Part shown: positions 46,811 to 58,384 of the stretch, one piece after another
How positions within the stretch are numbered: position 1 is the stretch's first letter
How the letters are laid out: the number at the start of each line of letters is the position of its first letter
Assembly: GCA_022559845.1 (NCBI GenBank)
Contig: CM040118.1
Span: forward strand, 160,166,331 to 160,230,330
DNA: 64,000 bases
Direction: 5' to 3'
Origin: Amorphophallus konjac
Lineage: Eukaryota > Streptophyta > Magnoliopsida > Alismatales > Araceae
Program-made: the position numbers and the translations under genes
Notes under the pieces: model-generated
What the model was told of the DNA's origin: nothing
Databases searched by the model: none
The model's input: only the letters and a program-made list of their open reading frames with translations

Positions 46811-47783
46811 GCGAGGCATAGGATAGCGGTCTACCTTTAGGCCGCTAAACCCCCGGAACACACGAAACTTCAGCGATCATAGCGGTCTATCCCTGGACCG
46901 CCAAAGACCCTGGCGGTCTATCGCGTGACCGCCAGCCTTAAACCGACATAGTGGGACCCTTAGCGGTCTCCACATGACCGCTTGTCACCCCTAGCGGTCT
47001 CTGGAAGGACCGCTAAGGCATCCCGAGCCCGAAAATGGCGGAAACAGCAGGAAAGCTCATTCCACGCCCCAATCACCCCCGAGTGATGGGGAAACAAAGG
47101 GGAAACCCTTCCCCAAGCCCCAAGGCATCACACGGTGCCCAAAACCACCAAGAACGCGATCAAAACTCTAGATCGGGCTCACACCCCAAAATCATGCCTT
47201 TTCCCAAAACCAGCAATAAACCCACGCTCGGCTCGCCATGACCTACCAAACTCACGGGAAATGAAGTACGCGAGTTGGGGGTGCATCTCCCTACCTCCAC
47301 CGAAGATTTCACGCCCTGAGGATGCCGATCCGCGAAGAAAATGTCGTGAAACCCTCGCCGGTTCACGAACGCACCACCGAGCTTCCACGCGCCACCAACC
47401 CTCGATCCTCGACCCGTTCCTCATTACTCGCCTCCCGCCATCGCCGCCTCGCCCTCCTCCGCCACCGTCGGCCGCCCGAGGAGAGGGGGAGAGAAAGAGA
47501 TGAGAGAGAGTGAGAAAGAGAGAATGGAGAGAGAGAAAAGAGGTTAATATATATAGAAAAACCCATAAATTCCATAAATTCAAAAAAATACTAAAAATTA
47601 CCTCCGCGATCCTCGGGAGGAGTACAATGCGACGGTACTATCCCGGAGTCGGAGAATGCCACGGTTCGCCCTGCACAAAGTTTCGAAGGCACATCAGGAA
47701 AAAATAGGTATAAAGTACAAAATACACTCCGAGACCCACGAAAATGATCCAAAAAAAATATCCAAAAAATCCGGGGCATTAAA

Positions 47784-50700
47784 GCCCTCCCCCCTTAAAC
47801 AAATTTCGTCCTTGAAATTTAGGACTAGCACCAAGCCCCTGGGGAAGAACACCTTAACCAACTGACAACGCTGTCAGAGTCCCGGCACAAAAACCTCAAT
47901 TCTTTCGAAAACATGGATCCTGAGAGACACAGCCAGACTACAATAACGAAGAACGCCTCGCTCAGCATGCCGCACACCGGTCATCAGAGCAGGCACACAC
48001 CAAAGGACATAGTCCGACATCATCTTAGTCACAACGCGGGAACCAATCATGGCACCGCTGTCACCATCTCGCCCACCGAGGAGACACAGTCCTCGTCACG
48101 AGAAATAGCTACCGATCCATCCTATGGTCGGCAGACAAAACACACATCAGCTTCACAGCCAGCTAACCGGTCGCACACCCTTCTCAAGGGAACAACCAAT
48201 ACAGAGCCTCCATCAGCTCACACAGCCATCTCAACAGACCGCAACCAGAACATCGGCTCAGCACCAAGAACCACCTCACACTTGGCAATTTGAAAGCCAG
48301 ACATCTCACTATGCCAACTCTGTCAGAAGATAAATTCCAAAAAAGTCCAGATCCCATCCGGAAAGGCACATCACAGAGACGACCACCAAAGGTCTCACCT
48401 GTACACGGCTCCCGCCAATCTCGATGCGCAACCACCAACTTCTTCTGTCTGTGAAAAGACCATCCACTGGTCACCAGATACACGTCAATGGGAAACCTTC
48501 GCCCGCCCAACAGGCACGATTCATCTCATAACAGGCCATCCACTGACTCACACAGACAATTACCACATCTCGAGCTGAACTTCTCTCGGACATCGCATCC
48601 GATCTCGAGCATCATGCCAACTCTACCCTTTCAGGGGAGTACGACGAAACCAATGACAAGACTCAGGAGTCTTCGGTCTTCACCTCACTCAACTCAAACT
48701 TACAGGGAAACCATCCCATGCTGGTCACCAACCCAGGGATAACCATTGTGACACCAACATCCCATCAAGGACCACCAGTCCGACGCCAATCTCACTTAAA
48801 GGCCTCCACCCACAGGTGTCACTCTTCTGTCTTGCCTCGTCGAATCCTATCTCAATTAATCCAAGTGGACACCTGCCAATCTCGATTCCGCCCTCACCAC
48901 AGAGCCACGATACACCACCGGAAGAATTCATGGCACACGTCTCTAGGGGAGGAAAGTGCCATCCAATATTACGGCAATCTGGTCACCAACGCCATGACCA
49001 ATGCACATGGGTCCCCAAGCAATACACATGTTACCATGGTCGACTACGAGACTAGCCTTACTAGTCACTCGCAGCTACCAACCGGAACCCAAAATCTTTC
49101 AGAGATCACTACCTTTAGAACACGATCTCATCCAAGAACACAACCTCCAATACAAGTCGGGCACCAAGCCACCGACTCTGACCAACACGTCCTCGACCTC
49201 TGTCAAGCGACATCCTCAATAACCCCATCCGGGTCTAACACCGACGACACGGCTTCCATCAAAGGAACATGGTACTCATGCGGCACACTTGCCAACATTT
49301 TTCTCTAACACTCCATCCTGTCAGTGCCAAGAACCATAATACCTCGAGCAACGGCACAGCAACAACACGTCTCACACAGAGGAACCAATCCTCCAATGCT
49401 CAACGCAACCTCAGGAAAGCTGCCCGTAGCACCCAACGCTACGATCCTGAACCTGTGGGTTATGGGCCCACCAGGCTTCCGCTGCGCACTCAGATCCACG
49501 TGCACAGCTAACACGACAACTCGGGATTCATCATCCTGACAATCCACAACTCGGCTGGCTAACTTCAGAAAATAGGGTGAGGAAAGATCCATTACCTCGA
49601 ACCCCAGGCACAGATTCACCCAAATTTGGCAATCCTCCGCAACACTACAGGCTCCAAACTGCCACGCATCGAAAAGTTCCAACACTAGCCAAGAATTCGA
49701 ACATCGCCCAACCAGCACTCATCCTTCTGGAACAGCGCCAGTACCCTTACACACCAGGGGAATTGGGCGCAACTCTCGTAGGCAACCACCTTGCCAAAAC
49801 ATGGATCACGTCTCGCACGGACTTTATGGCACACGAGGCCAACCAATCCAAACCCGCAATGCAGGACGATGAACCTTAGCTAAACACAATCTCTCCAACC
49901 AAAGGAGAAACCGACATACCTCCTACCAATAGAAGAATCTCCATGCTCGACCTGACCTTAAACCTTGCGCATACTGGGAATAACACCTTCCAGTACCGAG
50001 AAACACATCGCTTCCATCAGGTCAGTGCCTCTGACACACTCAACAAGGGTCACGTCGGACCACGATCACAGCATCTCTCGATGCATCACCACTGCAATTC
50101 CTCGAACTGCAACACGGCACGCCAAGAGCCGCAACACGAGCCATAATCGGCAACTGCCGACACTCATCCTCGAGTCCCGAAACCACCGCGGAGCCTTCTC
50201 ACTCAAACCAAATCCAAGGCGAACACAACCCATTCGCACACAAGAGCGTAGGAGTAAGACTTATTGGGACAACACAGCCCAATCCTACCTCGAAATCCGC
50301 ATGAATAACCGAGACCGACACATCATTTCTAACGCCACAGAGCACGACTAGGACATCAGGCTCGACGAAACAGCAACTCACCGAGAAGATCCTCCGCTCA
50401 CCCGAGTGCACCTCTCGATCAGAACACCCACTCTGCCACCTTAAACCACAATCATAACACCTCAGGGGCTGGATAACCTCAAGTTGGAGTGGCCAAACTC
50501 GACAACAGTTCCTTAAGAGCACGCTCATGGCCACTTAACCACAACCAATCCTCGCCAGCCACCTGACCTCGCTGTAAACACCTCGAACGCAGCAACACAG
50601 CAACGCACCTGCCGGCAACATTTGCCCAACACTAGACAACCGGGGCCACAACCGATGAGGGAGAAAGCTCTCAACCTCAATCCTTAGACCCCACGCCAGC

Positions 50701-50889
50701 ACGAAAGTCGCGAACATCAACCACCTTAACAGCACCGCGCGGCGCGCTCGAGCTCTCAAGTGAGAAACAAAGCGGAAAACATGCACGAAACCATATGCCA
50801 GCTACCGACTGTACTGGACCTTATGGACTCTGATCACTGCAATATTTTGAATTCCTATATACGTCCACAACCACCGCTCTGATGCCATC
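47784..50889 (-). other. Non-coding core of the LARD
   Basis: It lies between the polypurine tract (47785-47796, minus AAGGGGGGAGGG) and the primer-site end. The plus strand is CA-rich, the minus strand GT-rich. Several chance frames of 100-196 codons occur on both strands, but none has gag, protease, RT or integrase motifs or a consistent frame. I see no gene. Confidence 0.75.
50876..50887 (-). other. Primer binding site of the LARD
   Basis: The minus strand reads TGGCATCAGAGC, one base different from the usual iMet site, 2 nt from the LTR start at 50890. Confidence 0.85.
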
Positions 50890-53840
50890 TGTGACGACCC
50901 AAGATCCGGATACTGGGAAGAACCCGATATCATTCGAACCCTGGCCCGCCGCCCACAAGCCGGGAGGACTCGGAAGGGCTAAAAGGAGTGTGGAGGTACA
51001 AAGAAATATGAAATAATGTAGGACAATTCAATAATTAACAGAAATAAATAAATAACTACAACAGCAGAGTCCAGTCCAACAGAAAGTATAGTCTAAAGTA
51101 GTAAAACGTACCATATGCCAAGTGAACACTCGGCCCGACGAGTTGGCAACTAAGAACCTCCGAACAACACCCTCGAACCTCGAGGAAGAACCGTCGCACC
51201 TGAAAAGCAGGGGTGAGCCTCCTGTCACTGGCTCAGTAGGGATCCCGCGGAACCCCAACCGAGAATAACAGCGGTAGCAGAAACGAAAAATAGCTACAAC
51301 TACAGCAGGAACAGCGAACCGATGGCCGGTCAAAACTCGGCACTACAGCTACTCCTACTGTACCGGTCAAGCAGAAAGAGAAATCCCAACCTCACAATCG
51401 GTAATCGGACCACTCTAACACCAGGCCTACCGAGGAAACACTCAGGGCAACCCTATCGCAGAAGTCTGCCCACACTGGCACGACCAACCGGGACCGCACA
51501 GTCCCACACTGGCATAACGAAACCTCAGTGAAGCCACTAGCACCCAGGCCACTACCTCGGAAACACCGGACGGTCCAGAAAATCATGTCTCGTAGACGGG
51601 AAACAGAACCCGGAAACAGGAGAGTCACGTCTCACGTGACGGAAGTACCTACTCACCAGAAGCAAGGCCGGATGCGTCCATTGACATCTTAGACCATGCC
51701 TCAAGTGTCCCCCTCGACCCCTAGTGGAACGGGGACACCGTACTAGTAACCATAAAGCAAGTGACTAGCTGGGGTCGCGCTTGTCAGCGCGGGTCCACTG
51801 CCCCCAACCACGTGTGCACACACAGACCATGCGTCCTAAATATGGCGTCTAACTGGTTTTCCCCTCAACCGGACTCTGGCTGCAATATGTGGGGCCCTAC
51901 AGTAACCAGTCTAAAAACTGTCTCTCGGGGTAGCATCGCCACCACTCCCTGGTGGGACCACTCGCGTGTCGGAAGGCTACGACTAGTGGGGAGTCACTGA
52001 TGTGACCACTCTCCGAAGAGAAACTCCTAGAACCACACACGCACCCTGCGCAAAAGTCGAGAAGAACCAGGTGGCGCCTAGCCACTAGACTTTGGACAGT
52101 CCTCTAGACTCACTAAATCCAACGGTCCTTGAGTCACAAGACTTGGGGACAAGACCGTCGTTCGCAACAGCACAATGTTGTTAATCTAGCCTAATCCCTA
52201 GGTCTAAAACCATGGTAGCATGAATATCGAGGTAGCTCACGAGCCGCCGAGACCATCCCCTCAAAAGGGAACTCAAGAGACCCTCCAGCCTCAGACTAGG
52301 TAATTGGACTCACAGTCCACAGGCCACACACGACCTATGCGGAAAGCATAGAAGCATGATTCCCAAGGCAACTCACAAGCCGCCACGTCGATTCCCATCC
52401 AAGGGAAAAGCGGGAAACCTCCAGCCCCAGGCTGAATGACTGGACTCGCAGTCTGAGGCCATACACTTGGCCCAGTCGGGAACCATCTTCCGTAGAAACC
52501 TACGACATGCAGGGGAACCCCACCTCACACACACCGATACATGGTGACTCGATCGAGCGTAACACAAAGCCCGGAACACACACACATAGGGTCACCAGAC
52601 CCCTGAACACACGGGCATGCTAATCGAGGTAACACGGTACCTCCAGACACCCCAGAAACACGGACACGAAACTCACGGGGTGTCCGGGACACTCATGAGG
52701 CCGAAGGTCAACCATTGGGTCACAACCGGGTCGACCAGAGACCAACACACACAGACAGACACGGCGAGCATAGAAATCACCTAGCTGTCTACCTTTAGGC
52801 CGCTAAAGCAAATCTTGCGGTGTACTGCTGAACCGCCAAGCACCTAGGACTCACGAAGCCATGGCGGTCTACCCATGGACCGCGAGGCATAGGATAGCGG
52901 TCTACCTTTAGGCCGCTAAACCCCCAGAACACATGAAACTCAAGCGGTCATAGCGGTCTACCCCTGGACGGCCAAAGACCCTGGTGGTCTATCGCATGAC
53001 CGCCAGCCTGAAACAGACATAGTGGGACCCTTAGCGGTCTCCACATGACCGCTTGGCACCCCTGGCAGTCTCTGGAAGGACCGCTAAGGCATCCCGAGCC
53101 CGAAAACGGCGTAAACGACAAGAAAGCGCATTCCATGCCCCAATCACCCTCGGGTGATGGGGAAACCCTTCCCCAAGCCCCAAGGCATCACACGGTGCCC
53201 AAAAACCACCAAGAACGTGATCAAAATTCTAGATCGGGCTCACACCCCAAAATCATGCTTTTTCCCAAAAATGGCAATAAACCCACGCTCGGCTCGCCAC
53301 GGCCTACCAAACTCACGGGAAATGAAGTACGCGAGTTGGGGGTCCATCTCCCTACCTCCACCAAAGATTTCACGCCCCGAGGACGTCGATCCGCGAAGAA
53401 AATGCCGCGAAACCCTCGCCAGTTCACGAACGCACCACCGAGCTTCCACGCGCCACCGGCCCTCGATCCTCGACCCGTTCCTCGTTCCTCGCCTCCCGCC
53501 ATCTCCGCCTCGCCCTCCACCACCGTCGGCCGCCCGAGGAGAGGGGGAGAGAAAGAGATGAGAGAGTGTGAGAAAGAGAGAATGGGGAGAGAGAAAAGAG
53601 GTTAATATATATAGAAAAACCCAAAAATTACAAAAATTCAGCAAAATACTAAAAATTACCTCCGCGGTCCTCGGGAGGAGCACAACGCGCCGGTACTGTC
53701 TCGGAGTCGGAGAACGCCACGGTTCGCACTGCACAGAGTTCCGAAGGCACATCAGGGAAAAACACGTAGAAAGCACAAAATACACTCCAAGACCCACGAA
53801 AATGATCCAAAAAAATATCCAAAAAATCCGGGGCATTACA
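50890..53840 (-). repeat. 5' LTR of the LARD (2951 bp)
   Basis: Uninterrupted partner of the split left LTR, ends TGTGACGACC and GGGGCATTACA on the plus strand, followed by the target duplication gtact. It carries the pre-insertion site of the solo LTR. TATATATA at 53606-53613 (minus) precedes a CT-rich leader, a probable promoter. About eight GCGGTCTA-type palindromes lie at 52780-53090. No gene is seen. Confidence 0.9.
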
Positions 53841-55029
53841 GTACTGGTGGCCAGGAATTAAGCGAGACATTGCAGAGTTCGTATCCAAATGTCTCACATG
53901 TCAGCAGGTAAAAATTGAGCATCAAAGACCTGGCAGTCCTCTCCAGACCATTGAGATGGCACATTGGAAATGGGAACAAATCACCATGGACTTTGTGTCG
54001 GGTCTACCCATGACCAGAAGAAGGCATGACACAATCTGGGTAATTGTGGACAGGTTTACAAAGACTGCACACTTCCTGCCCGTCAATAAGCAAACTCTAA
54101 TCGAATCCTTAGCGAAATTATTCATCATTGAGATTATTTGGTTGCATGGTTCACCCTTATCCATCATTTCTGATCGGGACCCTCGATTCAACGCGAGGTT
54201 CTGGAAGAGTTTGCAGCAGGCTATGGGGATAGAGTTGCGGCTCAGCTCGACCTTTCATCCTCAAACCAATGGGCAATCCGAGCGTACCATCCAAGCCCTA
54301 GAAGATATGCTGAGGGCGTGCAGTATTGAATGGAGAGGCAACAAGGATGATCACTTACCCCTAATAGAGTTTGCATACAGCAATAGCTACCAATCCGCCA
54401 TCGGAATGGCACCTTATGAGGCACTTTATGGGTGGCCATGTAGGTCACCGGTACGTTGGTATGAAGCTGGCGAGAAGCAGCTATTCGGGCCACAATTGGT
54501 GCAAGACTGCTCAGAGAAGATATCCATGATCCGACAGCGACTCCTCACAGCTCAGAGCCGTCAGAAAAGTTATGCAGACCAGCAGCGGAGAGAGTTGACA
54601 TTTGTGGAAGGAGACCATGTATTCCTAAAGGTGTCTCCTACCAAGGGAGTCATGTGATTTGGGAAGAAGGGAAAGCTCAGTCCCAGGTATATCGGGCCTT
54701 TTGAGATTCTACAAAGGGTCAGCGAGGTGGCTTATCGATTTGCACTCCCGCCCGCTCTGGCACATGTGCATCCGATTTTCCACGTCTCCATTCTCAGGGA
54801 ATATGTCCGAGATGCCTCGCATGTGATAGAATACGAACCCCTGGAAGTTCGAGCAGATCTGCCTTATGTGGAGCAGCCCATCGAGATCATAGACCGGAAG
54901 GAACATGTATTGAGGAATAAGACCATCCGGTTGGTGAAAGTCTTATGGAGGAATTCTCATTCCGAGGAAGCAACTTGGGAGCCGGAGGACAAGATGCGTC
55001 AGGAATACCCCCAACTATTCGGTAAGTAA
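53841..55029 (+). pseudogene. int: Integrase remainder and chromodomain of element B, copy 2
   Basis: Continues the frame cut at 40234, starting at the WWPG-like motif (YWWPGIKRDIAEFVSKC). Catalytic Asp (MDFVSGLP, near 53988), Asp (SDRDPRF) and Glu (NGQSERTIQ) are all present. A TGA at 54655-54657 interrupts before [17 protein letters not shown], where copy 1 has CGA. The tail is intact: [14 protein letters not shown], then [19 protein letters not shown] and [19 protein letters not shown], stop at 55027-55029. The last 60 residues resemble the chromodomain that targets chromoviruses to heterochromatin. Confidence 0.9.
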
Positions 55030-55079
55030 TTTTCCTTGAAGGGAAGTTTTTCAATTCAATTTCGAGGGTGAAATTATTT

Positions 55080-55093
55080 TAAGGGGGAGAAAA
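55080..55093 (+). other. Polypurine tract, element B copy 2
   Basis: aagggggagaaaa-type tract directly before the LTR start at 55094, as in copy 1. Confidence 0.85.
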
Positions 55094-58000
55094 TGTTTTG
55101 ACCGCCAATTGGGCACTAGCCCAATCGGGTATGATTCGGACCCATGAACCCAACGGGCCAGAAATCTGGACAGATTAATTAAGAATCATTAGAAAACCCG
55201 TAACTTAACATAGGAGGATCAGAAAAGGATGAAACCAGGCTCTTTAGAAAGCTTGGGCCCTTAGCCCAAACTCCTCTATTGGGGAGGAATCCCAATTCAC
55301 ACCAGAACTTGGGCCCAAAACCCTTTGGCTGACAGCTGTCATGAAGGGGTGTGACTGTTGGGGAAATTCGAAGGTAATTAATGAGAAATTCATAACTTCG
55401 CCTGTGGTTAATGAAATGACCTGAAACTAAAGCCAAAATTTTGAGTAGGATGTTAGCCACAACGTCTATGATGGGGTCGAGGCCCAATGCGGACTGGATA
55501 ATAGAGTTGTGCCCGGATTATCTCGGGCTACCGAAAGGTCACAATTTGAATAAGGGAGAATAAAGGATAAAATTGAAAAAATCACAACTCGGGCTAGGGA
55601 TACTGAAATTCGATGAAACTATTACCCAAAGTTAGATATGGAAGCCCTCTTGATTTCATATGAAGACATATAAATCCAAATCCCAAAAGGATAGCTCGCC
55701 CACTTTCATTTGTGACCAGGTAGATGAAGGGTCGCGACTGAAACAGAGGAGGAATAAAGTTAATATTCCGAAAATCATAACTCAGGCTAGAGTTGATGGA
55801 ATTTGATGAAACTATGACTGAAAGTTAGATCTGGAAGTCCTCTTCATTTCATATGAAGACATCCCAACCTAAATCCTAACATAAAAGCGCACCCATTCGC
55901 ATATATGACCGGGTAGATGAAGGGTAACCTCGGTTCAAACCGAAGGGGTGCTTAACATTTAACCCCTTCTTAAAACCAGCGACCTTGGGGCTGGGCTGAA
56001 CCTTTCTAGACGTGGGAAAGGCCTTGGGAGGCTTAAAACCTATATAAAGAAGTGGGTTCCAAGGGTGGTCAGCCTTTAGCAACACCTATCCTCAACATCC
56101 ACCATCTACGGTTTCACTTGAAAGAGAGGAGAGGTGAGGGACCTTGGCCCTGTGAAGGGGGGGAGAACCTGCAAGTTCCTAGGACAGTGCGCAAGAGTCT
56201 CGGGTGGGTCTGGGGTGTGGATCTCATCCCCAGATTGAAGGGTAAAGCTGATGTGGATCTGGGGTGTGGATATTATCCCCAGATTGTCGGTTAACATCTC
56301 AAAGGTAGGCACCTATCCTCAAATCTTGGGGGGGGGGGGTCAATGATGCATTAAAATGATTTTAAAGTAGTTTCTATAAGCCAAAGAGGGATTAAGGGCA
56401 TGTGGGATTGACTACCATGCTATTTTCTAGCATTTCCACCGAGTTATGTGTTTTTGAGAAGGTTTCTCAGAATTTTTAACTGAAAATACTGGATGTGCTG
56501 ACACTTCCCATGAATGTGTCGACACTTCCCCTTTTGAAACTGGGATGTGCTGACACTGCCCATGGATGTGCTGACTCTTCCCATGGATGTGTTGACACTT
56601 CCCCTTTTGAAACTGCCGGATGTGCTGACACTGTCCATGGATGTACTGACACTTCCCATGGATGTGTCGACACTTCCCATGGATGTGTCGACACTTCCCC
56701 TTTATAAACTACTGGATGTGCTGACACTGTCCATGAATTTGTCGACATTTCCCATGGATGTGTCGACACTTCCTCTTTAGAAACTGTCGGATGTGTTGAC
56801 ACTGCCCATGGATGTGCTGACACTTTCCATGGATGTGTCAACACTTTCCATGGATGTGTCGACACTTCTCCTTTGGAAACTGCTGGATCTGCTGACACTG
56901 CCCATGGATGTGTCGACACCTTGAGAACCCTGGACCAACTTCCAGAAACTTAGAAAAAAGGAGTTTTGAGATGTCATTTTAACTCAAAAAATCTAAACAA
57001 TTAGAAAAAGATGGAAGACTAAGTTAGTAACTCACTGTAAAAATTTCATGCTCACAGAAATTTTGCACTTGTTGTTATGGTTCATTTTCTATGCATGTGT
57101 AGGGTTGACAGGTCGACACTTCCTTTGGACAAGTCAACACCCTGGGGTTCTGTCTCCAATTTCCAAAAACATGAAAAAAGAGAGTTTTGAAAGGTCATAT
57201 TAATTCAGAAAAATCTAAAAAAAATAGAAAATAGTAGTAGGCTAAGTTAGTTATCCACTGTAAAAATTTTATGCTCACAGAAATTCTGCACTAGTGGTTA
57301 TGATTTGTTTTCTACGCATGTGTAACCTAGAAATAAATATGTTCTCTTTAGAAAGTAACCTGAACATGACTGTGAAGTATGTTTAGCCCCTTAAACCCAT
57401 GAAAAACATGTTTGTTATGATAAGTATCATGCTAGTAAAGATAAGTAAGAATGTGTATGCCATGAGGGGAAAATAGTAGTATTCCGTGAGGTAGGACTTC
57501 GGTCCCTTCTGCGGGATGGCGATATGTAACGCCGCGGAAGTAAAAGATCCCAGGGGATGGCAGTGCGTAACGCCCTGGTTTAAAATCCTATTGATTCAGT
57601 CTTCGGTCCCATTATGGGGCGGCCTTTGTGGGACAGCGATACGTAACGCCACTGGGCCACAAGAATCTTGGTGGGAGTTCGCTCTCGAGTCTGCACGGTA
57701 CTCTTTCGTTCGTTTGTGTATGTGTGGGCCTCTTGTGTTTGCGGCAGCTGTCCGGTTCCCTGCATGGCAAAAATATGAACACTCATGGAAATGTGATAAT
57801 GTTTAATTGCTTAATTACTAGGTTCTTGCTACATGCTTGGGTACCTTATACATTAGTAAAGGAATCTATATTTTCCTTACATGAGTTATCTTAAGAGCTG
57901 ATGGTGAAATGGACTATGTTAGTGTTAACATTTGAACTCTACATATAATGGATTATATAGATGCAAAGTTAACCCCGGTTTGACTAGGTTGCCTACTGAG

Positions 58001-58384
58001 CGTCACACTCACCCCTTGTGACACACGTTTTCAGGGGACATAGAGAAAGAGGTTGAGGAGGAGGCAGCAGCTGAAGAGTAGAGTTAGCCACCGTTCGTCT
58101 GGGTATGCTATGGTCGAATGTTTCTATTTTATGTAGGGTTGTGGAGTGGTAAGCCCATGCGGGCTCATGTGTATTATGAAACTATGAACCTGTACTCTTT
58201 TGGAGATTATGAATGGTTAAGATGTTTACCTACATTTTTGTAACCTATGGTTTCTCTCTCTCTCATGTGAATGCATGCACATTTATTTACATTGGTGCTT
58301 TCGCGATACGTACGAAGTAATTGCTTCGGGGTCCGACAGAAAAAAAATATCCAAAATTTGGGAATCGGACCTCAGGACGTTACA
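55094..58384 (+). repeat. Third LTR of element B (3291 bp)
   Basis: Starts TGTTTTGACC and ends GGACGTTACA. It aligns over its whole length with the middle LTR, including TATATAAA at 56041-56048, the 21-bp minisatellite at 56489-56921 (different unit order) and the tacgtaacgcc motifs near 57525-57650. It is followed at 58385 by LTR-like sequence of element C, into which B probably inserted. No gene is seen. Confidence 0.9.
56489..56921 (+). repeat. Minisatellite in the third B LTR
   Basis: Same 21-bp unit as in the middle LTR (catggatgtgtcgacact) but with different unit number and order, which shows turnover since the LTRs separated. Confidence 0.92.

Larger units (their letters stand above)
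40235..47783 (-). repeat. 3' LTR of the LARD, split by a solo LTR
   Basis: About 2996 bp after removing the nested solo LTR and one 5-bp duplication. Plus-strand ends are TGTGACGACC and GGGGCATTAAA; the other LTR ends ATTACA, so one terminal base has mutated. It contains a TATATATA box at 47548-47555 (minus) with a CT-rich leader, and palindromes of the GCGGTCTA...TAGACCGC type at 42124-42262 and 46811-47020. Open frames here are GC-rich chance frames. Confidence 0.88.
40235..53840 (-). mobile_element. LARD-type non-autonomous LTR retrotransposon (minus strand) in B integrase
   Basis: Two related LTRs (40235-47783 including a nested solo LTR; 50890-53840) flank a 3.1 kb core. The primer site (50876-50887) and polypurine tract (47785-47796) show minus orientation. 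The target duplication gtact is perfect. The core has no gag or pol similarity on either strand, so replication would need proteins from another element. Long LTRs around a non-coding core match the class called large retrotransposon derivatives (LARDs). Without the nested LTR it is about 9.05 kb. Over the first 180 aligned bases the LTRs differ at 11 positions, 10 of them transitions (hand count). Confidence 0.88.
26794..58384 (+). mobile_element. Element B: chromovirus with three LTRs and two internal copies
   Basis: The order is LTR remnant (26794-27339), PBS, internal copy 1, PPT, complete LTR (33450-36760), PBS, internal copy 2, PPT, complete LTR (55094-58384). The middle LTR is shared by both internal regions with no flanking sequence between them. 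Integrase ends in a chromodomain-like tail, so this is a chromovirus, most like the Tekay clade. Both copies are riddled with stops. A small LTR element (27621-29012) and a LARD (40235-53840) are nested inside, and the Tat element cuts the first LTR. Confidence 0.85.

Noticed and set aside
47913..49718. Open frames of 100-196 codons in the LARD core
   Set aside because: Compositionally biased CA/GT-rich sequence gives chance frames on both strands. No motif and no agreement between frames.
53240..53836. 198-codon minus-strand frame in the LARD LTR with a Gly-rich stretch
   Set aside because: The matching frame in the other LTR is only 134 codons, and the plus strand is open too. It lies in the CpG-rich leader next to TATATATA, so it is probably non-coding LTR.
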